DNA of 64,000 nucleotides from Adiantum capillus-veneris (GCA_014529385.2 CM043967.1:128501182-128565181); one strand, 5' to 3'. Numbered from the stretch's first letter, positions 1-10,749 are shown. The notes: generated from the sequence alone by a model not told the origin. A program made the numbers and translations.

Positions 1-622
1 GGTATCCTCAGACTGTACACAGTCTCAGTATCCCATCCTTACCGTGTTTGTACAGCCGTTCTGCTAAAAGGATAAGATTCCGTGTTTGATGGATCATTGA
101 TGGTTGTCTTTCTATTTACAAAGAGCCGATTGTGAGTAGAGGCATGGCCTCTTCGCTCCATTGCGGCACTATTTCTATGTTAAACAGATATGAATCAGGA
201 GGTTCATCATCAACACCCGCAGGTGATTCCCCATGAAATAGTCATGAAAGATGATCTGCTCTCTGGTGTGTGGTCCCGTTTTTTACAACCACCATGAATT
301 CAAACTCAAGGAACAGTATAAACCAGTGAACAATTCTTCTAGTGTTGCAAGGTTTGTTTACTAGATATAGCAGTGCTTGATGATCCACGAAGAAGACAAA
401 CTTGTTTGCTAGAAGGTAGTGTCTAAATTTCTTGACAGCATAGATCATTCCCAGACCTTCTCTTTCCGTAGTGGTGTAATTTCTCTCTGCGTTGTTTAGT
501 TGTCAACTGGAGTAGCAAATGGAAAATTCCATTTTCTTCTCTCCTGCCTGGGCTAATATGCATTGAATGGCATAGGCCGATGCATCCACATGGAGATGGA
601 AGATTTTGCTCCAGTCAAAGGC
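1..622 (-). pseudogene. Ty3 retrotransposon RNase H and downstream pol linker, decayed
   Basis: This continues the reverse-transcriptase frame at 623-1687 without any frameshift. The RNase H start is visible as HVDAS (catalytic Asp), followed by TEREGL and FRHYLL and then the DHQALLYLV strand. After THQRADHLS the usual Tat-type tail follows (YLFNIEIVPQWSEE). In-frame stops lie at 623-625, 503-505 and 242-244, with another near the left edge. Each is explained by C-to-T in a Gln or Arg codon. The integrase side runs off the left edge of the window. The family (Ty3, Tat-like with the FAWSYKDLKG signature upstream) is established knowledge; that it is inactive is direct from the stops. Confidence 0.85.
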
Positions 623-1687
623 TTACAAAATTGGAGCTGAAATCAAATGTTGCTTCAATTTTTGGAAAGCTTGCTCACATTCCTTTGCCCATACGAACTT
701 AGTTATGAGAGCGTACAATGGCTTAGCTATTACATCATACATATATATGAAACGTCGGTAGTATCCACAATGCCCCATAAATGCTTGCATTTCTTTTATC
801 TTTGTTGGTCTCGGTAGTGCAGCAATTGTCTGCACCTTTTCTTGATCAGTTGAAATGCCGTTTTTGGACACTACGTGGCCCAGAATTCTACCCTGTCTTA
901 CCATGAAGACACATTTTTCCAGGTTTAAGAAGATACGATACGTTCTACATTTTTCAAATACTTTTTCCAGATGAGTGATGTGGTCACTTCGTCGATGGGA
1001 ATGAACACAAAGATCATCCATGTAGATACTCCAAAAATTGTCTGAGATATTTTTTGATGCGTGGGTCATTAGTCTTTGAAATGTGGCCAGGTCATTGGTC
1101 AAGATAAAAGGCATTAACCTGTATGCCAATATACCCCACTCTGTCGCAAAATCTATCTTATGTTGATCTTCCGCCTTAATCGTAAATTGGTTGTAGCCTG
1201 AGAACCCATCCAAGAAACTATAGGCCTCTTTCGCTGCTACTCTCTCAATAACATGATCAGTTATTGGCAGTGGGTAGTTATCCCTGATGGTGGCTGCATT
1301 TACTTGCTTGAGGTTTACACAAACATGCGGCTTGCCATTCTTTTTGGGTACCACCACAATCGGGGACACCCACTCTGTGTGCTCAATCTCGTAGATAAAC
1401 TCAGCGTCCCTCAGTTTGTCTATTTCCTCCTTGATTTTCTTTGCAAAAGTTTCATTGTACGTGTAAGGACGTTGTCTATGTGGTATGGCATCACTCTTTA
1501 AGAGAATCATGTGCGGACATATCTCCGGATCTATCCCCTTTAGATCTTTGTATGACCATGCAAAGACATCTTTATATTGCCTAAGTGTATCGACTAGAAG
1601 TTTCTCTTCCTCTTCAGTAAGGTCCGTGGAAATATAGCCCGGTTTAGGATCCTCTCTTGGTTCTGCTAAGTTGATGCTTTTCGTGTT
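623..1687 (-). pseudogene. Ty3/Tat-like reverse transcriptase
   Basis: The pol frame starts with the FAWSYKDLKGIDPE segment that precedes RT in Tat-type Ty3 elements. It then shows WVSPIVVVPKKNGK (fingers), FLDGFSGYNQ (palm motif with catalytic Asp), LMPFILTNDLATFQRLM (normally MPFGLTNAPATF, so degraded), IYMDDLCVHS (YxDD active site, here YMDD), LGHVVSKNGI and FMGHCGYYRRFI (thumb/connection). All catalytic aspartates are present. The frame is open for about 350 codons and is bounded by TAA stops at 1688 and 623. Neighbouring segments in the same frame give the order PR-linker, RT, RNase H, so this is one element on the minus strand. Substrate and pathway: reverse transcription of retrotransposon RNA in cytoplasmic particles. 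Confidence 0.9.
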
Positions 1688-2569
1688 TTAAGGCCCATCA
1701 TATGAAGTTCCTGGTTCTTTGGGATCTTGTTTGGGTTTTTGCACCACTATCTTCCTATCTTGAATGGTATACTTCTTATAGTGGGATGGTGCATCGAATT
1801 TATCATCATTTGATTCCTCGTCAGTTTCCATTTCTATTGTCCAAACTTCTTTCAATGCTCGTTTCAAATCATTGTATTTGACTTTACGCTCCATCTTGGA
1901 CAACTTAAACGATTTTTCGGTATCTTTCTCTTTTTTTGGTTTTTGTTTTGATGTTGTTTTGGTTGAGTCGGGTTTCATATATCACCCTGAAATCCTGTCC
2001 TTGAGGCAATCAATTACTTCGACTAATCTCAAGTACTGTGTTTTGTCAGTCAGTTGAGGTACTGAGTCCTCGTTGTGCTTGTTGTGGTCATTTCTGCGTT
2101 TATCCCGATACCTGTGTTGTCTTCGAGGGTTTTGGTTTGGGAAATCATAGTAGATCACTCGCCGATCCTTTCGTTTGATGCTCTGGATCGAGCTACTAGA
2201 CAGCTCATCGTCCGCGTTATCCTCTAGCATCTTATCAGTTGAGTCTTGAAAATCTTCTTCGTCATTCATTTGGACAAGGTCCCTTACAGAGATTTCTTCT
2301 ACTATGTGTCGGCATTCAGTCACCCCTTCCTTGTCAGGTACGCCTTCCTCGGTCTTCGGAGTTAGGTGGACATTCATCATCTGGAATGGAATGATATCAT
2401 ACCCTTCCTCATCACAAAATTTGGTGAGGGTCACTTCGTTGACACAAACATCAAGAGTACCTAGTATTTGTTGCCATCCAAATGGTTCGAGCATCTCTTC
2501 TGGAAAAGGCTCTGGTATGTACACTTCATCTTGTGCAGTCCTATTGATAGCCGTCCTTTTGGCTCTCAT
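1688..2569 (-). pseudogene. Ty3 pol N-terminal/protease-linker region
   Basis: Two open stretches lie in the same frame as the RT, separated only by TGA at 1982-1984. The first (from 2569) contains a VNEVTLTKFCDEEGYDIIPF block, an acidic stretch and an Arg/His-rich stretch (NPRRQHRYRDKRRNDHNK). The second is Lys-rich (KQKPKKEKD). The position between protease and RT matches the linker of Tat-type elements, although no DTG/DGG protease motif is visible here. The upstream part (2284-2569) is included in the 468-bp tandem repeat. Assignment as PR/linker is inferred from position; the link to the RT frame is direct. Confidence 0.6.
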
Positions 2570-3385
2570 AAAATGTTTTAAGAAGCCACTTCATCCCAAA
2601 GAAACACCCTAGAACAATGACTAGGCTTGCTTTTTCATTGTAAATCGTGTGTGTGCGTTTAGGATTTTTATCACATTTGTTTTATCAAATCATTGAGTGA
2701 GTCATTGGGCTAGGAGACAAAAAAATAAATTTATAATATTACGGTCACCCCTTACAGAGATTTCGTCTACTATGTGTCGGCATTCGGTCACCCCTTCCTT
2801 GTCAGGTATGTCTTCCTCGGTCTTCGGAGCTAGGCAGACATTCATCATCTGGAATGGAATGATATCATACCCTTCCTCATCACAAAATTTGGTGAGGGTC
2901 ACTTCGTTGACACAAACATCAAGAGTACCTAGTATTTGTTGCCATCTAAACGGTTCGAACATCTCTTCTAGAAAAGGCTCTGGTATGTACACTTCATCTT
3001 GTGCATTGCTATTGATAGCCGTCCTTTTGGCTCTCAGAAAATGTTTTAAGAAGCCACTTCATCCCAAAGAAACACCCTAGCACAATGACTAGGCTCGCTT
3101 TTTCATTGTAAATCCTGTGCGTGGGTTTAGGATTTTTATCACATTTGTTTTATCAAATCATTGAGCGAGTCATTGGGCTAGGAGACAAAAAAGTAAATTT
3201 ATAATATTACGGTCACCCCTTACAGAGATTTCGTCTACTATGTGTCGGCATTCGGTCACCCCTTCCTTGTCAGGTGCGTCTTCCTCGGTCTTCGGAGTTA
3301 GGCAGACATTCATCATCTGGAATGGAATGATATCATACCCTTCCTCATCACAAAATTTGGTGAGTGTCACTTCATTGCCACAAAC
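2284..3385. repeat. 468-bp tandem repeat, 2.35 copies, within Ty3 remnant
   Basis: Three copies start with TTACAGAGATTTC at 2284, 2752 and 3220, an exact 468-bp period each time. Copies 1 and 2 are full length. Copy 3 stops near 3385, where the sequence changes to Ty1/copia RNase H. Copies differ by scattered substitutions only. Each unit contains the VNEVTLTKFCDEEGYDIIPFQMMN coding block (minus strand) plus about 180 bp of AT-rich non-coding DNA. Confidence 0.9.
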
Positions 3386-4187
3386 AAGGATTCTTTGCCA
3401 ACATGATGCTGCTAATATTGTCACAATATATAATGACACTATCAAGATAGTCAAAACCAAAGTCTACCACAAGTACTCTCAACCATGACTCTTCACATGC
3501 TGCCAAAGTTGCTCCACGATATTCAGCTTCTGTACTTGATAATGCTACAGTTGATTGCTTCTTTCTACTCCAACTTATCATACCATTGCCAATGGACAAT
3601 GCATAACCACTTGTAGATCTTCTATCCATAAAATCTTCTGCCCAATCTGCATCTGTGTAACCATAAATACAAAGCTTCCCATTCTTTTCATAAAACATTC
3701 CATAACTAACAGTGTCTTTCACATATCTCATAATCCGTCTCACTGCATCAAGATGAATTTTACATGGCTTTTGCATGAATTGACTCACAACACCCACTGC
3801 ATAACTCAAATCTGGCCTTGTTATTGTCAAGTAAATAAGGCTTCCAACCATCTTGTGATACATAGTGACATCCTCAATGTAATGTCCATCATCAAACAAC
3901 TTCACATTTTGATCAAGAGGTGTATCAACCGGTTTGCACGCTGTCATTCCATACTTCTCAAGAATATCCAGCGCGTATTGTCTTTGTATCATCCAAATTC
4001 CTAATAAAGTGTCGACAATTTCAATTCCCAAGAAATATCTCAACTCACCAAGGTCCTTCATGTTGAATTCTCTCAACAAACTCTTCTTGACATGAAAAAT
4101 TTGCTCATCATGACTTCCAGTGAGAATCAAGTCATCAACATAGATAACAATAACGACGATCTCTCCATCAACATGCTTCAAAAACAA
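3372..4187 (-). pseudogene. Ty1/copia reverse transcriptase C-terminal part and RNase H, truncated
   Basis: Open frame of 271 codons. Motifs in order: VIYVDDLILTG (RT active site YVDD), MKDLGELRYFLGIE, the GSLIYLTITRPDLSYAVG block, then RNase H with YTDADWAED, RRSTSGY, SSTEAEYRG and IYCDN. It stops at MLAKNP, before the final RNase H helix, because the sequence changes to the third 468-bp Ty3 repeat near 3385. The element therefore lacks the end of pol, the polypurine tract and the 3' LTR. Upstream the frame is separated from the RT N-terminus by a deletion at 4190-4211. The Ty1/copia family is certain. Confidence 0.95.
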
Positions 4188-4211
4188 TGAGTGATCAGCA
4201 GTAGACTATTT

Positions 4212-4645
4212 CTATGGCTGTATCATATAAACTTCTTCTTCCAAGTCACCATTCAAGAATGCATTATCGACATCCATTGGCCGTAACTTCCAATCGAACA
4301 TACTTGTCATTGCTATCACCAATCTGACTGTTGTCATCTTTGCAACTAGACTAAATGTCTCATCATAATCAAGACCTTTTGTTTGTGCATAATCTTTAGC
4401 AACAAGCCTCGCTTTGTATCTTTCCACACTACCATCTGACTTGCACTTGACTTTGTATACCCATTTTGAACCAATTTCTTTCTTCCACTTGGAAAGCGAA
4501 CCAAATCCCAACTGTCATTCTTCACAAGAGCACCCATCTCATCATCCATAGCTGACTCCCATTCTGATTTTCCAATTGCCTCTTGAAAACATGTAGTCTC
4601 TTTATGTTGCACACGTGAAACCATGTATGCATAATGTGTACGCAT
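4212..4645 (-). pseudogene. Ty1/copia reverse transcriptase N-terminal part
   Basis: Two overlapping frames give WESAMDDEMGALVKNDSWDLV, then after a frameshift near 4490-4505 IGSKWVYKVK, YKARLVAKDYAQ, DYDETFSLVAKMTTVR and DVDNAFLNGDLEEEVYM. These are the canonical opening blocks of copia RT. The sequence then goes directly to stop codons and resumes at ADHSLFLKH. The roughly 50 residues that normally follow EVYM in this family (ending in the KQAPRAWY region) are missing, so the RT cannot fold. Confidence 0.92.
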
Positions 4646-4654
4646 GTAACCGTT

Positions 4655-5389
4655 TTATGTCGATCTATCAACTGGATAACGCACCCTCTCTGATCTTCTC
4701 AACTGTGGTGCACTCTTCTCTTCAACTCTTGCATATGGGGGTACATATTTCTCAATATGCTTACTGCCAAGTGTCCTCAAATGTGGTAAACCATGCTCTT
4801 CATCGAGGATTTCATCTCCAGAACTCTCTTCAACCACTTTCTTCTTGCCTTTCTCGTCTTGCTTCTTATTTCGCAAACAACCACTCCATGGGTTGACACT
4901 TCCTGTACTCTCCTCTTCCATATGTGGTCCTGAAATAGTTCTTGTTGATGGTCCTGGCTTATCAACAACATGACGCACATCCTCTTGCTCTTCATACTCA
5001 TCTTCTATCATCACTGGCTTTGGTTTATACCATGGCTCATGCTCACAAAATCTGACATCTCTACTGACATAAACTTGACATCTTGTCGTAGGATCATAGC
5101 ACTTATAAACTTTCTTTTCAACTCAATAGCCCAAGAATATACACTTCACTACCTTTGGCTCCATCTTATTTCTTGCTTCATTTGGCACATGAACATAGAA
5201 AACACATCCAAAAATTTTCATGTAGGAAACTGTTGGCTTGATCCCATAAAGTCTCTCATAAGATGAAATTTCATGAATGGAAGCTATTGGTGTTCGATTC
5301 ATAATGTGTACTGCTGTATGAACTGCTTCAGCCCAATATGTTAATGGCATATTCATCTCATTCATCATGGCTCTTGCAATCTCTGCCAT
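4655..5389 (-). pseudogene. Ty1/copia integrase C-terminal region and acidic linker to RT
   Basis: From 5389 the frame reads MAEIARAMM, TYWAEAVHTAVHIMNRTP, then KIFGCVFYVHVPNEARNK and KCIFLGY, the usual copia integrase C-terminal blocks, ending with a stop near 5123. A second open stretch (5014-4655) is the acidic, Lys-rich connector between integrase and RT, ending in APQLRRSERVRYP, a common pre-RT motif. Both share one reading frame, so only nonsense codons separate them. Confidence 0.85.
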
Positions 5390-5491
5390 GACTCTATTCT
5401 TTCTCTCAGCAACTCCATTTTGTTGTGGTGTGTATCTACAAGTAATCTATCTTCTTATGCCTTGTTCATGTAAGTAATCATCAAAACTCTG

Positions 5492-5789
5492 TCACATGTA
5501 CTCTCCCCCTCCATTTGTATGTAGGCATTTAATTTGACAACCATTCTCTTTCTCAACCATAACTTTGAACTCCAAGAATACCTCAAATGCCTCTGACTTT
5601 GCCTTTAGAAAGTAAACCCATGTCATTCTGATGTAATCATCCGTGAATGTGATAAAATATCGACAACCATTTGGCGTAGCATGATCACAAGGTCCCCAAA
5701 TATCTGAATGAACAATTTCCAAAGGACTTTGGCTAATTCTCCCCCTCTTTGGAAATGGTAAACGAGATTGCTTTCCAAATTGACAAGCT
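5492..5789 (-). pseudogene. Ty1/copia integrase catalytic core
   Basis: After the GAG-pre-integrase segment the sequence reads CEACQFGKQ (zinc-binding Cys pair), then VHSDIWGP with the first catalytic Asp, FITFTDDYIRMTWVYFL, and HTNGGGEYM ending in TGA. The second catalytic position in copia integrases is an Asp in a TDxGGEY block. Here it is Asn (TNGGGEY), a G-to-A change in the coding strand. A 1-nt indel near 5790-5800 puts this segment out of frame with gag-PR. Confidence 0.88.
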
Positions 5790-7487
5790 TCACAAACATG
5801 CTAAATTCAATCTGCCAAACTTTGGTAATCCACGTACAATTTGATTTGATTGCAAATGCTTTAGTCTTCTAAAATTGACATGACCAATCCTCTTATGCCA
5901 TAACTCTGCCCAATTATCTTGAGTGGCTGACTTGTTTGCATACATACCACTGTGTAAACATGGATCTCCAGCTTCCAATGAGAACAAGTGACCTTTCTTT
6001 CTTCCACGTGCCAATATCTTGCCTGGTCTACCTTTGTGAATCTCCTCTATGAAGCAGCCATAACGATTAAAACAGACTTGCAACCCGTGATCTGTCATTT
6101 GTCCAACTGATGCTAAATTCTTTGTGATTGAAGGCACATATAGAACATCTCCCAATGTGTTGTATTTCCCATCTTTTTCTAGCAATGGAACTGAACCAAC
6201 ATGCGTAATCCGATGCATAGTATCATCACCTGTAGTGACAAACTCATCCTCTTCTAATTTCTCTTTTCTGTCAAACCATTCACCATGATATGTCATATGA
6301 TTTGTGGCACCACTATCTAAATACCAATCATTTGTATGATGTGGTTCCACCATGCTTCCAACAACATGCTTCATAGGAAATAAATGTCCACTTGATCTAT
6401 TGTCATATATATTTTGATCATGAGGATTGTATCCAGCAAAGTTTCCTCCATGTTTGCCATAACCTCGGCCTCTTCCACCACGATCACAATTTTGATTTAG
6501 CCTTGTGTAACATTCTCTTTCAAAGTGACCATAAATGCCACATCTGTTACAATATTCATCTCTTTGAGGATGTACAAATCGTCCACCTCCACGTCCACGA
6601 GGTCGGGCTCTCCCCCTACCTCTTTGGCTATAATCATTGTAACTTTGACTTTGTTGGTTTTTCCATTGACCTCTTCTAGCATTGTTTCCACGACCATAGT
6701 TTCCTCTTCCACCTCTATTGTTTCCACGACCTCTAGAGTAAAAAACCTGATCTCTAGAATTGTTATTTGATGTAGAAGGACTTGAGTTGCCTAACTTCAC
6801 CTCTTCTTGCAAACAAAGGTTTACTAACTCTTCAAAATCAGGTGTGTGTCCTCGAACAAATATAGATGTATCCAATGACTTGTATTCCAGTCCCAAACCA
6901 TTCAATGTCACTGAAACTAAGTCATCATCTGGAACTTCAACATTAATACTCACAAGATCTTCCTGTATTTGCTTTATCTTTGTCACATAATCTGATATGG
7001 ATCTATTTCCTCGCCATACACAATGTAACCTTTGCTTCAAGTGAAATTTTCGTGGTTCTGTATTGGAGCTGTTCATTCTTGCTAGTATCTCTTCCTTTGG
7101 AGATTGAGCCTTCTTCACATGTGGTATAAAGAAGTCACTAATGCATAGTGAAATCCAAAGCATCACTTTCCTTGAATTCTCGATCCACTTCTTGTAAGCT
7201 TCTACTCCTGCTTGCCATGTTTTATGTGCTTCAACATTCTCTCTATTGGGTTCCAAACCAACCTCGGGACACTCTTGTTCACCTGTAATGTAATCCCGTA
7301 AACCTTTGCCCATGATAAAGTTTTCCATCCTGTAAGACCATATGTTGTAGTTCTCTCTGGTCACCTTCTCTCCAACACTATGTGTGACTTGAGTTGAACT
7401 TTCTGCCATCTTCACTCTCTCAATTTCTTCCAAAGGATTTTGACAAAATTTTGGCAGAGTTTCGTTTGTATTTGGACAATATCTCAA
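5790..7487 (-). CDS. Ty1/copia gag-protease polyprotein (gag, zinc knuckle, protease, pre-integrase)
   Basis: Open frame of 565 codons. The likely start is the internal Met at 7409 (MAESSTQ), typical of copia gags. Domains in order: UBN2-type gag region (about residues 45-235, with WKQ-like helices and DYVTKIKQIQ), an Arg/Gly-rich nucleic-acid-binding stretch (about 265-340), a CCHC zinc knuckle CNRCGIYGHFEREC, protease with active site DSGATNHM, and the GAG-pre-integrase WHKRIGHVNF motif near the end. Gag forms the cytoplasmic particle and the protease matures it. The frame ends by a frameshift just before integrase. This is the longest intact reading frame in the window, but the element as a whole is defective. 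Confidence 0.93.
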   Translation of the reverse strand: MRYCPNTNETLPKFCQNPLEEIERVKMAESSTQVTHSVGEKVTRENYNIWSYRMENFIMGKGLRDYITGEQECPEVGLEPNRENVEAHKTWQAGVEAYKKWIENSRKVMLWISLCISDFFIPHVKKAQSPKEEILARMNSSNTEPRKFHLKQRLHCVWRGNRSISDYVTKIKQIQEDLVSINVEVPDDDLVSVTLNGLGLEYKSLDTSIFVRGHTPDFEELVNLCLQEEVKLGNSSPSTSNNNSRDQVFYSRGRGNNRGGRGNYGRGNNARRGQWKNQQSQSYNDYSQRGRGRARPRGRGGGRFVHPQRDEYCNRCGIYGHFERECYTRLNQNCDRGGRGRGYGKHGGNFAGYNPHDQNIYDNRSSGHLFPMKHVVGSMVEPHHTNDWYLDSGATNHMTYHGEWFDRKEKLEEDEFVTTGDDTMHRITHVGSVPLLEKDGKYNTLGDVLYVPSITKNLASVGQMTDHGLQVCFNRYGCFIEEIHKGRPGKILARGRKKGHLFSLEAGDPCLHSGMYANKSATQDNWAELWHKRIGHVNFRRLKHLQSNQIVRGLPKFGRLNLACL

Positions 7488-8296
7488 GTGACAATCTCAA
7501 CCAAAGTGCTCCTAAACACTGACAAAAAATCTCTCACAGCCAAGGGAAAATCCACTGACTCACTTTGCCACAGACTGACTCAATACTATGCATAAATACT
7601 CTAAAACAATGTCCACATGGACATGTATGCAAATGCAATCCATACGATGTCCTGTACCACATATCCATACATCCACCTTCTTCCCATAGTCGTAAACGAC
7701 ATATGAGGTCTTTCGCAGGGCCAGTCGGGGGTTCGCTCCAGTACCTAATCCACCTTTCCAAGGTACCAAATCTCCCAAGGAAAGGCTTCAAAAAACCTCA
7801 CTCGACCCTCACAAAGGCTGCAGTTTTCCAAAATACATTAACCGCATATCCATACATAACCACAAAGTACTCAATCTGACAATATAATCGCCTCAACTTC
7901 TTCCCACAACCTTTCTTACATAGGCGGTTGTCCATAACGGACCCACAACAACCAAACATAATCTTCGATAACACAATATCATGATGCAAAAGCTCTATGT
8001 CGCTCTCCAAAACCTGTGTAAATGCTGAATTCTTCACTTGTAACCTGTAAATCTACTACCGAGTGCAAAACTGGACATCTCTTATGCTTGTGTGAGTTGG
8101 CTATTTGCTGCAGAAAATTGCAGATTTTGGAAAATCTGAGTATGCCAATGCGTCCGGAATGCCCAAAAACATAAAGATAGACTCTTGGATCACTATATTC
8201 CGAGTTCGTGTGAGGGAGTTATGACCAAAAAACCTCTTTTTGGCTGTTTTCCAGAGCTGCGGAAATCTGTGTATTGACTGTAACTCCTTAAATTGA
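7488..8296 (-). other. Ty1/copia 5' untranslated leader
   Basis: About 0.8 kb between the gag start and the primer-binding site. I see no recognisable coding sequence. The position makes it the leader RNA of the element. Confidence 0.7.
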
Positions 8297-8308
8297 GATC
8301 TGATACCA
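8297..8308 (-). promoter_or_regulatory. Primer-binding site, initiator-Met tRNA type
   Basis: Minus strand reads TGGTATCAGATC, matching the usual copia PBS TGGTATCAGAGC complementary to the 3' end of initiator tRNA-Met, except for the penultimate base. It lies 3 nt from the inferred LTR end, as expected. Confidence 0.85.
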
Positions 8309-8311
8309 CTT

Positions 8312-8539
8312 TGTAGAGTGCACAGGTGATGGAGAAGGTAGGAAAGAAGACTACATACACACACCAACACACATCGAGACACACACACACAATCGTTACC
8401 CTGCAACAACCATTCAACATGCTGCTCTCCTCTTCTTCTCTTTTAACTATTATCCAAAGTATATTTACAACATACTATAGTCAGTGTCCGGCCGCCCATA
8501 GCACAATGAACATATTATTTAACATCATATTCTTTAACA
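8312..8539 (-). mobile_element. Ty1/copia 5' LTR
   Basis: On the minus strand the segment begins TGTTAAAGAATATG and ends CTCTACA next to the PBS, satisfying TG...CA with a length of 228 bp. The right limit (8539) is inferred from the TG start only, because no second LTR remains for comparison. Confidence 0.6.
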
Positions 8540-9443
8540 GTGTACATACCCCATAATATTTATTTTTACAAAATAAACCCATGCATTTCATCCCTCATCC
8601 TCGTGGGAGTCAAAATTTGTTTCTACATTGTCACTCACTTTCACTATATATTTTCTCGCTTGCATATTTTCCTCTTTCACCCAAAAAGAAACTAAAATAC
8701 TCCTATCATGATAGTCCTTCATGGTACTTACACATATTTTTTTCCATACACCATGTGCTCATAAAGACAAGGGCTAGGAAAAATCCAAGCATTAGGTCTA
8801 TCATGTGTAATTGTTTTTTATTCTTCAAAATTCATCATCCATGCATGTGGCAAGAACCACTTGGATTCCTTAGGTCCTGGCATGACTCATGGGGGGCTCA
8901 CCTTTGGATGTATAAGGAGAATTCAACCAAAAAGGGTCCTACATAAGCACCTTTGCAATCCCACAATACACAGCTTTTTGGGCGAATTTTGGCACCCTTC
9001 TATCATTCAAAATAGCAAAAGCTATCAATATAAAAAATGAAGCTCATGAGTTGAATTATTTTACATAAATATTTCAACATTTTTGGAGAAAAGCACGAAT
9101 TTTGGTGAATTGTTTTGTGCCACCCAGTCTGCCCACTCTATGCACACAAGGATCCTCTCACTCTTCTCTCACATTTTCACACTCCCACCCACATACACAC
9201 TCATCCCTCTCCATCATCCTTTCAAATGTATAGATTTCCATGCCCTCTCACCTTCTTCACCATCTCTCCTTCCCCTCTTACCACCATAGCCTTCTACATA
9301 CATATATGCTCTCATACCGCTCTCTACTACCCCCAAATTACAATTTCATGCTGACTCCTCTAAAAGGCATGAATTTTTAGCACTTTATCCTTGCATAACC
9401 TCTACAAATCAGAGGTTTTTCATCAATAATCCTCATCTTCATC
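8540..9443. other. AT-rich spacer, no gene seen
   Basis: I see no recognisable coding or structured element here. Confidence 0.5.
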
Positions 9444-9617
9444 ATGGAGATCAACCGTGAAGGCGGTGCAAGAAGCAGAAGTAGAAGAAGAAGAAGAACT
9501 GGCGGTCATTTTCATAAGGGTGGGTCCATAATTCTTAGAGGTTTCGTCAATCTCAAGAGCTCATCCACCTCATTCACCCTTGGTTCCTCGACAATCAAGT
9601 CATCATCACTTTTGTAA
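9444..9617 (+). CDS. Small Arg-rich ORF, 57 aa, doubtful
   Basis: ATG at 9444 opens a 57-codon frame with an Arg/Ser-rich block (RSRSRRRRRTGG) followed by a Ser/Thr-rich tail. It lies upstream of the LTR-like TATA box. I recognise no family, and the Arg run may reflect a GAA-rich microsatellite-like stretch. It may be chance. Confidence 0.15.
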   Translation: MEINREGGARSRSRRRRRTGGHFHKGGSIILRGFVNLKSSSTSFTLGSSTIKSSSLL

Positions 9618-9870
9618 ATATGCCACTAACATTTTCTAGTGATCACTAACAACTAACCCTTCTTGTAAATTGCACCCTCTACTATCTACTAGAGTAGGCA
9701 CCTCCAAGTTACTCATCTCACTCTCAATAATTCTCCCCCTTGAGCCCACATCCATGTGGCTTAAGGGATAAGGAAGACCCACTCCCATTTAAAAAATAAA
9801 AATATTTTCTAATCTCTTGTTTTGTCAATAAAATTGATTAGAACTAATCCTAATCAAAGCTTCCAAAAAC

Positions 9871-9880
9871 CTATAAATAG
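9871..9880 (+). promoter_or_regulatory. TATA box of a plus-strand LTR
   Basis: CTATAAATAG followed by ACCC is a strong plant TATA box. It precedes a hairpin and, about 1.3 kb downstream, a Ty3 gag, so it is probably the LTR promoter of the 9.8-13.2 kb Ty3 remnant. The LTR ends could not be defined. Confidence 0.6.
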
Positions 9881-9974
9881 AACCCATCTCTACTTGTAAA
9901 AGGCATCTCTACACCATTGCACACTAGATTGAGCGTAGCACATGCCAGTCCTATCTTGGTTGTAAGGAGAGAGA

Positions 9975-10015
9975 AAGCTTTCTATACACCATCACTTTGG
10001 TGCATAGAAAAGCTT
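9975..10015 (+). other. Hairpin downstream of LTR TATA box
   Basis: AAGCTTTCTATACACC pairs with GGTGCATAGAAAAGCTT across a short loop, with one mismatch and one bulge. It lies about 100 bp after the TATA box, which would place it in the R/leader part of the retrotransposon RNA. Confidence 0.5.
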
Positions 10016-10749
10016 GAGCTAGTTTAGTGAGTGCGAATAGAAGATATTCCTTCTACCATTGTTGTATCTACCCCAACATCAATGAATTGGTAGTTTTGGG
10101 TGAAATTTCATGTCCAAAGGCTCATGCTTCTCCTCGAATTTGGCTTGACAAACTTATTAAGCTTCATAAGGTGACTTGTTTCATTGAAGGTTGTTGTTTT
10201 GTTGCTTGTCCTTGTGATTCATTGGCTATTTTTGGTTGGCTACCATTGTAAAAGGGTGGATGGTGAGAGGGCTCTCATAACCCTAAGACAGTGTGATAGT
10301 GATGCTATAACCAAATCTTGTCACTTGAATCCGCAAGCTCTAGGTGACTTCTTGACCAAATCACAAGGTTGAAGCTAAGTTGTACACCATCCTTCTCTCT
10401 CTCTCTCTTGTGTTTTAGTGCGTGAGAGTGTTCCATTGGTGTTAGGGTTAGTGTAAAGTCCTTACTTGATTTTGGGTTGCTCTAACAATTCTCCTCTTTT
10501 TTGCTTCCTAGTTCGCTTTTAAACTAGGTGGTGCCCCTTGTGAAGTTGGGTTTTGGCTGTGGGTTTGTTGTTTTGTTGTGTTTGTGGTTGCCCCAGCCCC
10601 AATTGAGCAGCACGGGAGCCTTGGGGGGTGTATAGAGGTCGCCTCTCTTGTTGCCCGCCCCAGACCCCGCCTCAATTTTGGTGCCCCCACTGAGGACGGC
10701 TTGTGTCCTTTTGTGTAGGATCAACCTTTATCATAGTCAAGAAGTTTGC

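Noticed and set aside
10508-10724. Minus-strand Pro/Thr-rich ORFs at 10.5-10.7 kb
   Set aside because: They overlap a GC-rich leader stretch of the plus-strand Ty3 element, and two overlapping frames look equally plausible, indicating composition artefacts.
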